DNA of 64,000 bases, taken from positions 27,624,626 through 27,688,625 of the forward strand of contig CP137686.1 of assembly GCA_037976565.1 (NCBI GenBank). The letters run 5' to 3'. The DNA is from Mesocentrotus franciscanus (lineage: Eukaryota; Echinodermata; Echinoidea; Camarodonta; Strongylocentrotidae). This document shows positions 1 to 10,901 of the stretch, piece by piece (positions within the stretch are counted from its first letter, which is position 1; each line of letters opens with the position of its first letter). A program made the position numbers and the translations under genes. The notes under the pieces were generated by a model. That model was given only the letters and a program-made list of their open reading frames with translations. It was not told where the DNA came from and did no database searches.

Positions 1-257
1 AATGCAACTTTTTAATTCAAGAGGGACCTGGTTTGATATCGTAGTACTGGAGAAGAACCACGATGAAAGCTATGCAGGGTTATTCTTAAAATATTATTGA
101 ACTAAGATGTGGTCTGTTCACATGGCCAGAAGGGCGTTAACTCTGTAATAATGGCTCCACACAGATGATGTGACAGATTTACTGAAATTTGTTTTGAACA
201 GCAATATTCAAACTCAGAATTAACTTATTCCCATCCACTCTGTCATTGTAACTGTCA

Positions 258-357
258 TTGACTTGCCCTTGACCCTGCCCTTGACCCTGCACTCAACCCT
301 GCATTGGCCCTGCCCTTGACCTTGTCCTTGACCCTGCCCTTGTCCTTGACACTGACC
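258..357. repeat. Minisatellite next to the GFM1 exon 8 splice donor
   Basis: Degenerate tandem copies of a roughly 12-bp unit (CCCTTGACCCTG) run up to the donor of the 437-357 exon. The donor GTCAGT itself lies at the edge of the array. Confidence 0.75.
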
Positions 358-3300
358 TGCATTCCTTTGTTCTTGAGAGCCGTTCCCATCATGACTGGGG
401 TGAAAGTCCTTTTAAGCACGCATCTTCTCACAGCATCCTGAACAAAAAGTCACAAATTTGAATGCAAAAATGTTGGGTTAATGTGCAACATCATTCAAGA
501 TTTAATACATGAATGGTAATATTTGAGGAAAAAAGCCATCCTTCTCTCTCTCTCTCTCTCTCCCTCTCTCTATCTGAATCATATTGAACTCTTTCACCAC
601 CTCAGCTGGAAAACACATACCAAAGTCAAAGTACTAATATATAATTTCAATGTCCAGCATATGTCCAGCATATAAAGAGTTTAAGTATTTTAATACATCA
701 ACATGTCATATCAAATGATAATAATCACATATTAACAAGTCAAACAAAAGAAGGTAAACATCAACATTTCACAGAGATGAAGTCTGATAGAAATACAATA
801 CCTTAATCTCTTGTTCATTTGGTTCCTTCTCCTCAAGAAACATCTCTCCAAGCTCATCATCAACATTTGATAGTGACTCTGTAAGAACAATAAAGATGAT
901 GCATTCTAGATAATCAATCATTTTCATATCTTAAGATGTTGTTGTGTGTATCTTTCCACTGGAGGAGATGAAGCTGAGATTTTGGGGAAATTTTCATAGA
1001 AGCACTTACCGATTAGTTTTTGTCTGTATTTTTCTACCTCTGCCTGCATATCCTCTGGTACTTCTCCTTCTCGTATCACTTCTCTGAAATAAAATCCATT
1101 CAATAATAATGCTGTAATACATCTAAACTATCCAATCATAATATCACATATTAGTAGTTATTTTCATCTGCTATAGATTTCAATTTGAACAGGTTTTTTA
1201 TCTACTTTTTCATATAATAATTTGTGCTGTATTTCAGCCCTGGGTTAAGCAAGTTTTAAGTGAAAAATACATAACTCCAATAAAATTCAGTACCAATCTA
1301 CAGAAGTCAGTCAACAAACATCATTTCTATTTTCTAATTGATAAAAAAACTTTAATTTACTTTTTGTTTTTGTTGTCCTTACTGAGACAATGAGTAACAG
1401 GTATACACCTTCTTTTTCCATTTTCTTTTATATATCTATTTGTTCAATGTGAAGAGATAATACCCTCTGACACAAGCTCCAGTCATTTCAGTCAATTTCC
1501 TTCACTAAACAAATTTCAAACGTCAACCCTGGATCAAATACTACATATATATATACCTAACCTTAATCCTAACCTCAAACCCGCTTGCAAACTCTAACAC
1601 TAAGCCTAAACCTACATTTTTAACATAATAAGGCAAATAAGTGAGCAAATGTTAGATCATCAAGAAATAAGGATGTAGGATCAATTTCTTACCCAGCATT
1701 CCCTTCATTGTATAGCGCCCTCCTGTGTATGAGGTCGACCACGCCCTTCGTGTCTGCCTCTAAACCAATAGGAAGCTGGAGGAATGCTGCATTGTGGTTC
1801 ATCTTGGACTGAAGCTGGCCAAGAACTTTGTGTGGGTTGGCCTTCGTTCTACAGGAAAAAAATTATATAACAATACTAAATCCCGGGTTTATATATACAT
1901 CTACAATATCTATTCAAAAATTTACAGATATATCATTACCCCGGTCACTAGATTCAGGCTTGCCCACAAATCGTATGAACATTCTTCATTCCTGTTGAAG
2001 CAAGATAGTTTAACAATGCTATGTAGGGTACATGATCAATACTACTGATTGACTTTGCACCCCTCCCACACTGCACAGGACCAAAATCAAGCCTAACTCT
2101 CTACCCCTGTACTTACACACCCCCCACACACACACACACAAATGGCTGAAGATCTCTTTTACCTGTCTATTTTGTTGATGACAGCTATGGGACTGGATAT
2201 CTCTATATGAGCCTGTTGATGGTCAGTAGCTGACTCTGCTCCACTTAAAGACCCCCCAGAAAACAGCAGAAACTTTCTAGCACCTGTCCAGTCTGTTGAT
2301 GAAAGGAATAAAGGACACAGAGTGTCTCATCATTTGCTCATTTGCCTGTTGGCCCACACTGCACTCAACCGAAATCCATCCCATACCCCTACCATAGCCC
2401 CTACCCCTCCCCACCCCCTTCTATTCTTTCTATTACCTGTCTAGTTTGTTGATGAATGCTATACATGGTACTGAGTATCTCTTCATTTGCCTGTTGACTG
2501 TCAGTGTCTGACTCTGGACCCCACCAACACTGCACAGGACTAACACCGCTCCATCAAGTACCCTCAGAGCTCTCTCAACCTCTACGGTGAAGTCCACATG
2601 GCCTTAAAAACAAACAAACAAACAAAAACTAAATGGATGTTTAACAAACAGCAAAAGGCACAGATCACATGTGGCAGCAAACCAATGAATGATATAATCC
2701 TTCCTTCACTGTGAAGTCTACATGACAATACAAAAGAACCAAAATAAAGCAAAACAGAAAACAATATTTGATTCAGACTCATTACTGTTTGTGATCCCCA
2801 ATGGGACAATGGCTGCAAATGATACAATGCATGGGATTTCTTTAAAGGGATCCGGTAACTTTGTCTCAGATTCTGAAACAAAATCCTGGATTTAGCTCAT
2901 GCTGCAATGATAATAATAAACCTTTAGGTCAGTCAGGAACCCCATGACTTTTACAAGCCGATCGCCTGTCTGATTATCAAGATATTTATAATTGGAAATC
3001 GAAACCAAATTTTGCGTTTTCTTAACGGTTTTCATAACACTACAGTCTATTGTGGAAAACGAGTATGGTAAAACCGGTCACTCAAAGATTTTTACTTTTT
3101 TGAGGCACTTCTTGATTATTTTGAAGTGCGATTTTTTTTTTTTAGGGCTTCAATATTATACCATATTACAGACACTGATAACACGTAGGGCCGTGTATCT
3201 CAGATTTAACATTGTTAAACGATGCCTTTAAAGAGATATTTTGCTGTAACTTATTGGGTTCGGGGTGGGGTGGTGTATTTGTTATATTAGTTCATTCATG

Positions 3301-5541
3301 ATTTCATGTGTAGATTATATAGCTGATCACATTGTCTGGGAGTTACAACAAAAATACTCTCTTCAGAAATCCCTCCCATTAAGATTCCTAATATTCATAA
3401 ACTCAAATTTGTAGCTATGTACACTCATCCGTAGCTCAGAGTAATATCAAACAAACAAAAAAGGTACAAAAATAGGATTGCTTTTCCTATTTCTAACAGT
3501 TCCCCTTTCCTGAGTAACCAACCTGGTGTGTCGATGATATTAATATTGTTGTCCTTCCATGAGATGTAGGTGGCAGCAGACTGGATGGTGATCCCTCTTT
3601 GACGCTCCAACTCCATGGAATCCATGGTAGCGCCGACATTGTCCTTGCCTTTTACCTGAGCAGCGAATAAAGAAATACACATTGGCAGTGAGCAATTCAG
3701 CTCACATCTAATATAGCTCTAGAAATATAAGAGAGCTCTGGTAAAATAAGCAAATGGGATCTCATTCTATATATTGCAAATTTGCCTATTATTGAGAAAG
3801 TTTGTTCTCTTTAAATAATGAATAAATAAATAAAATGTTTAAAGAAAAAATGTCTAGAATGTCTTCTTTACCATTTTGTAATGGTTGTGAAACAGGAATC
3901 GATATTTGCTTTTTGCCACTGGTCAGTAATTCATAATGTAAGATTTGTGTATTGCAGAAATTTCCAACATAGCAACCACTGTGAAACTATCAAAGTATTC
4001 ATAATGCATAGACAAATCTATGAGAAAACAATAATTCAACATTTGACAGTAAATAGATGTTTATTTAAAAGTTTCTGTTCCTTAAAGGTACTATGTCCCA
4101 TTTGCAGGCCCAAAAAATGAAAAGGTTAAATTCCAACGGCATTTGAAAGACAATACTAATTTAGAATTTCCCTAAAAAAAGGGGGGCTTGAAAATGTCTT
4201 TAAGTGGGAAAATAACGACTATTAGTTGTCGAATCGACTTAGGAGCTATAGAGCCAGTAAGTAATAGTCTGATTTTTCAGACCATTGTACCGAATGGTCG
4301 TACGTTTTATGCTGCGCAAAGATTCAATCAGTTTAATTTTGGCCATTACAAGAAGTGGGTTATTGATGTAGACAAATGCTCATGTACCCTTTACAGCTCA
4401 TTTTATGTATGTTATTACCAAAGATGAAAAAGCCAGTCAGTCACTCAATAGTGTCTGACAGTGAAGTCTAGCAAGTAAACGGGTTTCCTTGCATAATTTG
4501 AATATTAGGACACTGCTAACGTTTAAATTTCACAGATAGGACATACATGACATATTCATAATTCCTGCAAAGTTCTACAGAATTTGATGTTGGCTGCAAA
4601 AGGGACATAGTATCTTTAAATTATGAAAACTGTACATCTTTTACCTCATGCATTTCCTTTATCCGTCCTGTGTAGAAAAGTAATCTTTCTGTAAGAGTTG
4701 TTTTGCCGGAGTCAATGTGGGCTGAGATACCAATGTTCCTGATCTTCTGTACATCCTGAAATAAAATAGATACAAGACAGAAACTCTGTTACAACTCTGG
4801 TACAAGGTACAGCATATCACATTTATCCTGGACAACCTAGTGGCAAGCAATAAACCGATTAGCTACAAAGCAATTAACTGATTAGCTACAAAGCAATAAA
4901 CCGATTAGCTACAAAGCAATTAATTGATTAGCTACAAAGCAATTATCCGATTAGCTGCAATGTGACTTATGGTATTAGATTTTCCATAGACCCTAGCAGA
5001 GCTTCACACTTAGTTTTTTGCAGAAGTCTGAATCACCAATTTATGATGATTGTGTGCATGAGCCTCTCATTAAGATTTCAATATTTTGGAAAGGTCAGGA
5101 GTTAAAAGTTGGGTGCCTATGTTAACCAGGCACCTTTTACTTTTTAGTGTGTATCCCTGCCCCAGCCCAAGTTTTAGACTTGGGTTAGAACTAATTTCTT
5201 TTAATATCTAAAAAGTAGAAATAACATACTATTTTTCTAACAAATACAACCATCGCAACATGGTTACCCACTTGCCCATCTTTTCAAGCAAATGTGTAGT
5301 ACATGACTATTGGAGGAGCGGGCGCCTTTGAATGTTTGAAACAGATAAATAGCGCCATACAAGTGCTGTGGATCATCATCATCATCAAAGCAAGAGTAAA
5401 ATGATGTAAAAAGCCCCTGCTTTCAATGGGAAGATGATAATCATCTTCTTCTTTAATATGATGTTCAGATGTAAGATGAATGTTGTTCATGATGACCGGG
5501 AAATTGATGAATGATGACTGATGATAATGTTAATGGGATCA

Positions 5542-5600
<59 letters not shown>

Positions 5601-8345
5601 GGTGATGGTGATGGTGATGGTGATGGTGATGGTGATGGTGATGGTGATGGTGATGGTGGTGGTGGTGATGGTGGTGGTGGTGGTGGTGGTGGTGGTGGTG
5701 GTGGTGGTGGTGGTGGTGGTGGTGGTGGTGATGGTGGTGGGTGATGGTGATGGTGATTGATGATGATGATGGTGACGGTGATGATGGTGATGGTGATGAT
5801 GGTGATGGTGTTGGATGATGGATGGATGATGATGATGATGATGATGATGGTGACGGTGATGAATGATGATGATGATGATGATGTTAATGACATCAATGAT
5901 AAAGAGAATTTTTATATCAATAAAATCAACATGCACTTACATCGTTGGAGACTAGTGTGGCTGTAGAATATCTTGCACTCACTGGAAATGCCTGTAAATT
6001 ATAAGGAAAAATTATGTATGGTTGAGAAACAGAAAAGAACTTTGAACTGCAGTAAAGTGGGCAACTTGGGTCTTGATGACAAATTACAGTCAGTAACTTA
6101 AAGGTAAAGACCAGTTTTGGAAACGCCCCTCTCTCAAAAAAATGAAATGGAAGCTCGCATTACCAATCATGTGAAAGAATATGTTTTGACTAATACATGA
6201 TGATACAAATTTTGCCCGAAAAGTCAGGAAACCGCCTACTAATTGATATATTTGGTAAATTATTATATCTATTGGGACCAAATAGATATCGCGCACGTGG
6301 TCGCGTAGTCCCATATACATCTTTCTGTGTACAGTGCTTGTAACTTTACCAAGACTAGGCCAAATTTCTTATCATTTTGATGATTCCAGAACCTTGCAGT
6401 ACACACCAATACTTATATGCTAGATGATGAACCTTTTCTGATCAATTCCACAACGTTTCTTTCACAATGCAATCGCATGACCAGAACTGGTCTTTATCTC
6501 TAATCATTCAAAAGGGATCTTATGAGTTTCTCATGAAATGCATGTAATAAATGAACATGTTTCAATGAAATATCCACAAACATAGGCTAAAGACAGTCTC
6601 ATGAAATCTGCCCTGTAACCAATTGTACTTTCATTGTTTATCTCTCACCTTTTTTTAAAAGAGTGGTAGACGTTCATCTGTTCTTTTTTGTCAGTGTTTG
6701 TTAAATCATAATTTGATTGTACCAAATTATTCTTTATTTCTTTCATTAGAAAAAACAAACACTTGTCATTCCTGATTTGTATAATTGTAGGTAAACCTAC
6801 AACACATTATCTTTGAAAAATAATCCATCACAAGCTATCCTATATGAATTACGATGGATGTTGGCATACTCGTGATATAGGCCCCGCAACTGTTGTAATC
6901 GATTATAATTTTGTACTAGGCTTGTAACTGCAGCCAACTCACTATATATACTCGTGATACAGGCCCCACGCAACGGCGTTGCATGTTCTACAACACGTAC
7001 AAGGGGCCTGTATCACGACTATACTAGTATACTCGTTAACGAGGCCCCGCGCTACGGCATCGCGCACAATTCAACACAGCAGCGGGGCCTGTATCACGAG
7101 TCTCCTATTCAACTCGCTAATATATACTCGTGATACAGGCCCCGCGCAACACCGTTGCATGTTCTACAACACGTACAAGGGGCCTGTATCACGACTATAC
7201 TAGTATACTCGTGAACAAGGCCCCATCCTATGCATTTTCATGACGGACAGCACGGTAGTGGGGCTTCTTTCACCGAAGTATTTAGGGGCGTTTCAAGGTT
7301 AATTAGAGGGAAAGGATTAAAAAAGGAGTTAAAAGTGAGTTAAAAAGGGGGTTGAAAGAGACCTATAATTTTGTAATTAAAAATTAGAAGGGGGGGGGGT
7401 GACTTGAAAAGATATATACTATGGGGGTGGAAATCGGATTTTACTAGAAATTAGAATGTTTATTAAATTTGGCCCCCTCTCTTTAAATTTATTTTTTACT
7501 TTAATATTTTTCCTTTTTAAATATCTTTTCAAGTTGCCCCCCCCCTCCTAATTTTTTAATTACAAAAATAGGTCCCTTTTCAACCCCCTTTTAAACTCAC
7601 TTTTAACTCCCTTGTTATTCCTTTCCCTCTATTAAACCTCGAACTGCCCCTAAATACTTCGGTGAAACTTGAAAGAAGCCCCACTACCGTGCTTTCCATC
7701 ATGAAAATGCATAGGATGGGGCCTTGTTCACGACTATACAGTATAGTTGTGATACAGGCCCCTTGTCAGTGCTGTAGGACGTGCAATACGCTGCTGGGCC
7801 TGTATCACGAGTATATAATAGTGAGTTCGCTGAAGTTAGAAGTCTAAGATGATATGTAATCGATTACAAGACGGGTAAGTTGCGGGGCCTATATCACGAT
7901 ATTGCTGGATGTTAATTGTTACCCTGTAAATCACTAAATGATATGTGCACACATGCTATATAATATTAATTAATAATTACACTAATTTTTTTTCTTTTTT
8001 TTTTCTTCATTCAGACGGGTGCCAAGCCCGAACTGGCCAAAGGCAAGGCAATTTGCTTGATCAATGCTTCATGGGTTCATATCACATGTGTTACGTTTTC
8101 TGTGTGTTATTGTAGAATCATAAATCAAATAAATTAAATATATCAGAGTAAACATTCCCATTAGGCATTACAAAACAAATCATTTCAATTCAGACTGACA
8201 CCACATCATTTTCCATGACTGGGACCGAGATCAAATATTGGAATCTTGGATAACTCACTGAACACTGCCACTGGCACTGCCGAAGTTGAGCAACATTTCT
8301 CCCCAAGTATGCAAATCTTGGCGATAAGATCCTCATCAAGCCCAT
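357..8345 (-). CDS. GFM1: Mitochondrial elongation factor G1, 5' part (partial gene, nine exons)
   Basis: EF-G1 is the GTPase that translocates tRNA and mRNA on the mitochondrial ribosome. Coding exons on the minus strand, in order: 8345-8259, 5991-5941, 4755-4645, 3655-3523, 2602-2437, 1848-1693, 1083-1010, 878-802 and 437-357. All join in phase with GT-AG introns and give 312 residues. The rest lies left of the window (human GFM1 is about 750 residues). Residues 1-46 look like a mitochondrial presequence. The G1 motif AHIDSGKTT is at 58-66, the switch I region RGITIQ at 103-108, DTPGH at 125-129 and NKLD at 179-182. Exon 8 ends just after [10 protein letters not shown], the G5 region. The match to animal EF-G1 is residue by residue, so identity is not in doubt. 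Introns carry several DNA-transposon remnants and decayed copies of the 2602-2437 exon. Confidence 0.93.
2163..2250 (-). pseudogene. Decayed copy of a GFM1 exon (relic B)
   Basis: Read on the minus strand, this stretch follows the 3' half of the GFM1 exon at 2602-2437. It keeps an ACTGACCATCAACAGGC-like segment, the end CATCAACAAAATAGACAG and a GTAAAA donor. Substitutions destroy the frame. It lies in the intron just downstream of the true exon and is best read as a tandem exon duplication that decayed. Confidence 0.7.
2283..2375 (-). pseudogene. Decayed copy of a GFM1 exon (relic A)
   Basis: A second relic of the 2602-2437 exon, nearer the functional copy. It keeps CAACAGGCAAATGA and ends CATCAACAGACTGGACAG before a GTGCTA donor-like site. 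Indels and in-frame stops make it non-coding. A third scrap at about 2045-2110 resembles the 5' half of the same exon. Confidence 0.72.
2842..3232. mobile_element. Possible small inverted-repeat element in a GFM1 intron
   Basis: The ends are imperfect inverted repeats, TTTAAAGGGATCCGGTAAC at the left and the complement of TTTAAAGGCATCGTTTAAC at the right. TTTAAA at each end would fit a TTAA-targeting element. The ends are short and diverged, so support is modest. Confidence 0.35.
4086..4615. mobile_element. TTAA-flanked MITE in a GFM1 intron
   Basis: TTAA at 4082-4085 and 4616-4619 brackets about 530 bp. Its ends are inverted repeats: AGGTACTATGTCCCATTTGC at the left, and AGATACTATGTCCCTTTTGC when the right end is complemented. 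TTAA target duplication is typical of piggyBac-type elements. No transposase is present, so it is non-autonomous. Confidence 0.7.
4846..4965. repeat. 24-bp tandem repeat, about five copies
   Basis: The unit is close to GCAATAAACCGATTAGCTAC plus AAA. Copies alternate AATAAACCG, AATTAACTG and AATTATCCG variants. It lies in a GFM1 intron about 90 bp upstream of the 4755-4645 exon. Confidence 0.85.
5541..5885. repeat. Compound trinucleotide microsatellite (GAT/GGT)
   Basis: A long ATG/GAT run passes into GGT and mixed GGTGAT repeats, then returns to GAT. It lies in a GFM1 intron just downstream of the 5991-5941 exon. Open frames here encode only homopolymers (His, Thr, Ile, Asp, Gly) on both strands and are artefacts. 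Confidence 0.95.
6102..6499. mobile_element. MITE-like element in GFM1 intron 1
   Basis: TTAA at 6098-6101 is followed by AGGTAAAGACCAGTTTTGG. The right end complements to AGATAAAGACCAGTTCTGG and is flanked by CTAA. The termini match the 4086-4615 type in layout but not in sequence. No coding capacity is seen. Confidence 0.55.
6870..7899. mobile_element. Large foldback element in GFM1 intron 1
   Basis: About 1,030 bp form an imperfect inverted repeat. The outer ends are TCGTGATATAGGCCCCGC and its complement. Inner segments such as GAACAAGGCCCCATCC and GGTAGTGGGGCTTCTTTC recur inverted at 7675-7725. The centre is A/T-rich with G and C runs. The left arm also holds an internal direct duplication (about 6943-7046 and 7126-7225). 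Target duplications are not clear. There is no coding region. Confidence 0.75.
8259..8345 (-). CDS. GFM1: GFM1 first coding exon, mitochondrial targeting sequence
   Basis: This exon encodes 29 residues beginning [17 protein letters not shown]. It is rich in Arg and hydrophobic residues and has no acidic residue, as expected for a matrix-targeting presequence. It ends at a GTGAGT donor in phase 0 and joins the phase-0 acceptor of the 5991-5941 exon. A second in-frame ATG at codon 4 could also be used. Presequences are not conserved, so this exon rests on phase, composition and position, not on homology. Confidence 0.7.
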
Positions 8346-8523
8346 TATTCTTGTTTTTTCTCGATTTCCGGAGCTATGCTACTTTTACGCTTATACTTAG
8401 TTTGATTCTCGAAGACGACCGGCGTGTAAAGCCGGTTACAGGAACATCAATTACGCAATCGAAATTCTTTTCGTAAGCTGTGTAACCGTACCGCCGGTAG
8501 CATGTACTGTGCTACCATTACAC
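8346..8523 (-). promoter_or_regulatory. Probable GFM1 promoter and 5' UTR
   Basis: This is the 178 bp between the GFM1 start codon and the foldback element upstream. On the minus strand it has CCGGAAAT (8364-8371), an ETS/GABP (NRF-2)-type site about 20 bp before the ATG. Such sites are common in nuclear genes for mitochondrial proteins. No TATA box is obvious. The promoter role is inferred. Confidence 0.45.
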
Positions 8524-9303
8524 TAACTCCGGGAAGCTCCAACACCGGCGCCGCAGGCGTCGGAGCTTCGGTAACACTGTAGTGGGGGCTTCTAAAACAG
8601 CCGATGGGGCAACATTACTGTTAAATCTGCAATAGTAGTACTTACAATTTTTACATCATAGGGTGCACGAATCCTCAGGGCATAACAATGATCACTTGAA
8701 TTCATAATTTGAAGAAATCTTCGATGGGAAAAAAGGGTTATTCAAAGCCCTACACAAACGATTCTTCCATGTCGCAACGTCGATTCAAAATGGCGAAGAG
8801 ACAGTACGCATGCGCGGCAGAGCCGCAGAAAGTATGAATATTCATGCTATCGAGCGCCGATCGCTCGAAATCGCTGAATATGCACGACTCGAACAAACAG
8901 AGCGGTGAATGTAAACCCAGGTCCTCGGCCCTTCTCAACCTCGTGCATATTCAGCGATTTCGAGCGATCGGCGCTCGATAGCATGAATATTCATACTTTC
9001 TGCGGCTCTGCCGCGCATGCGTACTGTCTCTTCGCCATTTTGAATCGACGTTGCGACATGGAAGAATCGTTTGTGTAGGGCTTTGAATAACCCTTTTTTC
9101 CCATCGAAGATTTCTTCAAATTATGAATTCAAGTGATCATTGTTATGCCCTGAGGATTCGTGCACCCTATGATGTAAAATTGTAAGTACTACTATTGCAG
9201 ATTTAACAGTAATGTTGCCCCATCGGCTGTTTTAGAAGCCCCCACTACAGTGTTACCGAAGCTCCGACGCCTGCGGCGCCGGTGTTGGAGCTTCCCGGAG
9301 TTA
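8524..9303. mobile_element. Nearly perfect 780-bp foldback element with 9-bp target duplication
   Basis: Two arms, 8524-8887 and 8941-9303, are reverse complements over 364/363 bp. The only difference I noticed is one T. The loop is 53 bp. The ends are TAACTCCGGGAAGC and its complement. CCATTACAC flanks both sides (8515-8523 and 9304-9312), an exact 9-bp target duplication. Nine bases fits Mutator-like elements or foldback transposons. Each arm contains CGCATGCGC (NRF-1-like) and AAAATGGCG (YY1-like). No transposase is encoded. Confidence 0.9.
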
Positions 9304-9312
9304 CCATTACAC

Positions 9313-9964
9313 ATGCACGCACGTGAGCGACTGTTCAGGAAGGTTAACTCTGGGGGAGGGGCGCACGGATGGAGGGAGATCTAGGAGCGCACGGGTGGAG
9401 GGAGGGGTGGGGGCATGGGGCTTGGAGCAGGCAAAGGGAGCGAGTATAGCCCAGCCCGCCAGCTAGTTTTTTAAAGTTTTGTTTACATTATCCAAAGAAT
9501 ATTCGCTTGACGTACGCTTCAATCTTTACAGACAGTTTAACAAATTTCCAAAAATCAAAAGCATTGAAACTTGCCTAACTTGTCACACCCCGGCTGTGTT
9601 ACGCGTTTGCGCGCGTCAGGACATAATTATCATGCAGTGCATGCAGTCTTATGAAAAATCCAAGGCCCCAAGTTTTGCACTATAATGTCTGATATATTAC
9701 CAGAATAAGATTGATGCCTGAACATTAAAAATTTGCGGTAGTCGGGCCGCTTGCAGGGGAAAAGAAAGTGGAGAATTGGGATAATTTCCGATCCCAAATC
9801 TCGGTTTCGGAAAGAGAATTGCTCATTATATAGGCTACAATAGAATGAACTATTCACATCTTGGTTGGTTGGCAAAAAATATTGATTGCCCCCTCCCCTA
9901 CCCCCACCTCCGTATATGAAAGCACCATAGTTACAAGAAAATATTTAGACCATTTAAAAAAATA
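9313..9964. other. Intergenic, no gene seen
   Basis: A purine-rich, G-rich stretch (9340-9440) is followed by ordinary A/T-rich sequence. Short open frames here resemble nothing I know and have no splice or start context. Confidence 0.5.
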
Positions 9965-10285
9965 CAGGGTGTCCATGAAAAGGAAACCTATCATGTCTAT
10001 GGCCTCTTTTGGAAGAAGAGAATAATGAGCTTTTAAGGGATGTGTATTTTCAACAATCAATCGTTCCAAATATGATCTTTTCATAACCATAACCATGATA
10101 ATAAGCCAATTTGGTATCTGTCTCTCTATTCAGGCTGTAATAAATCAGTCGTGCATGAGATCATGTGTTTGGTGTCATATCATGGAAGGATAGAAAATAA
10201 GATTTGTAACGATGTGCACATGTAATTTGGGATTATTGAGTGATTTATCCATAAATATGGGTTTCCTTTTTTGAAGGACGCCCTG
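9965..10285. mobile_element. TA-flanked MITE (Tc1/mariner-like ends)
   Basis: The ends are CAGGGTGTCCATGAAAAGGA, with the right end complementing to CAGGGCGTCCTTCAAAAAAG. TA flanks both sides. CAGGGTGTCC termini with TA duplication are typical of Tc1/mariner-type non-autonomous elements. The interior has no transposase. Confidence 0.75.
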
Positions 10286-10627
10286 TATTATATATATATT
10301 CAACCTCAATGCATGTTTACAACAGCGTTTGCTCGACTAGAAACCTTACCATGTTTGGTGCATTCTGACTTTTAAAATATTTTGTTAAACAGGACGGTGA
10401 TTGTAATGGCTCTTGGGGAAGAAGCGTCACTGAATTACAAATAAGCAATTTTCTTAATTAAATTTAATGCATATGTCTATAGGAAGTGCCTCGTTAATAA
10501 TTTTTGTATTCATCCGTTGTGATTAATTGTACTAGTATTTCCATAGTCATAGCAAAATGCAAATATCATAGATTACGTGTTGTTGGGTTGGACAAGCCAC
10601 AGGTCCGAAAGCCTAATCTACTAATTC

Positions 10628-10805
10628 AGTCAAACATGTTACTCTCTAAATTCGAAAGACTTAGAATTTAAATCTTAATTGAGACTGACAATAATCTAAG
10701 TCTTTAAGACTTATTTTCCACGTTCTTTGATTAAATTTTTCTTTCGAGACCGTGAAAAAATCTCCTGTTTAAATCTTTTAAGGAGAATTAAACTTTAAGC
10801 CAATC
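10628..10805. repeat. A/T-rich dispersed repeat upstream of the SAMD3-like gene
   Basis: It begins TTACTCTCTAAATTCGAAAG and is rich in TTTAAATCT and TAAGTCTT motifs. The stretch at 20115-20372, read on the opposite strand, starts with nearly the same words. The two copies therefore lie inverted on either side of the gene. Confidence 0.55.
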
Positions 10806-10901
10806 AGATTTACGATGACGCAGCACGTGATCGAACACAAACTACTCGCGCGACGACATCTTTCTTTTTGCGGTTGTGTGGAGTGATGATCGTCTTCGAA
10901 G

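Noticed and set aside
5465..5966. Long open frames on both strands encoding poly-His, poly-Thr, poly-Asp or poly-Gly
   Set aside because: They are translations of the GAT/GGT microsatellite in a GFM1 intron, without start or splice context.
8750..9065. A 62-codon frame in the foldback element, and ATGGCGAAGAGACAG as a GFM1 start
   Set aside because: The peptide is a palindrome by-product present on both strands. The exon at 8259-8345 gives a better presequence and an in-phase donor.
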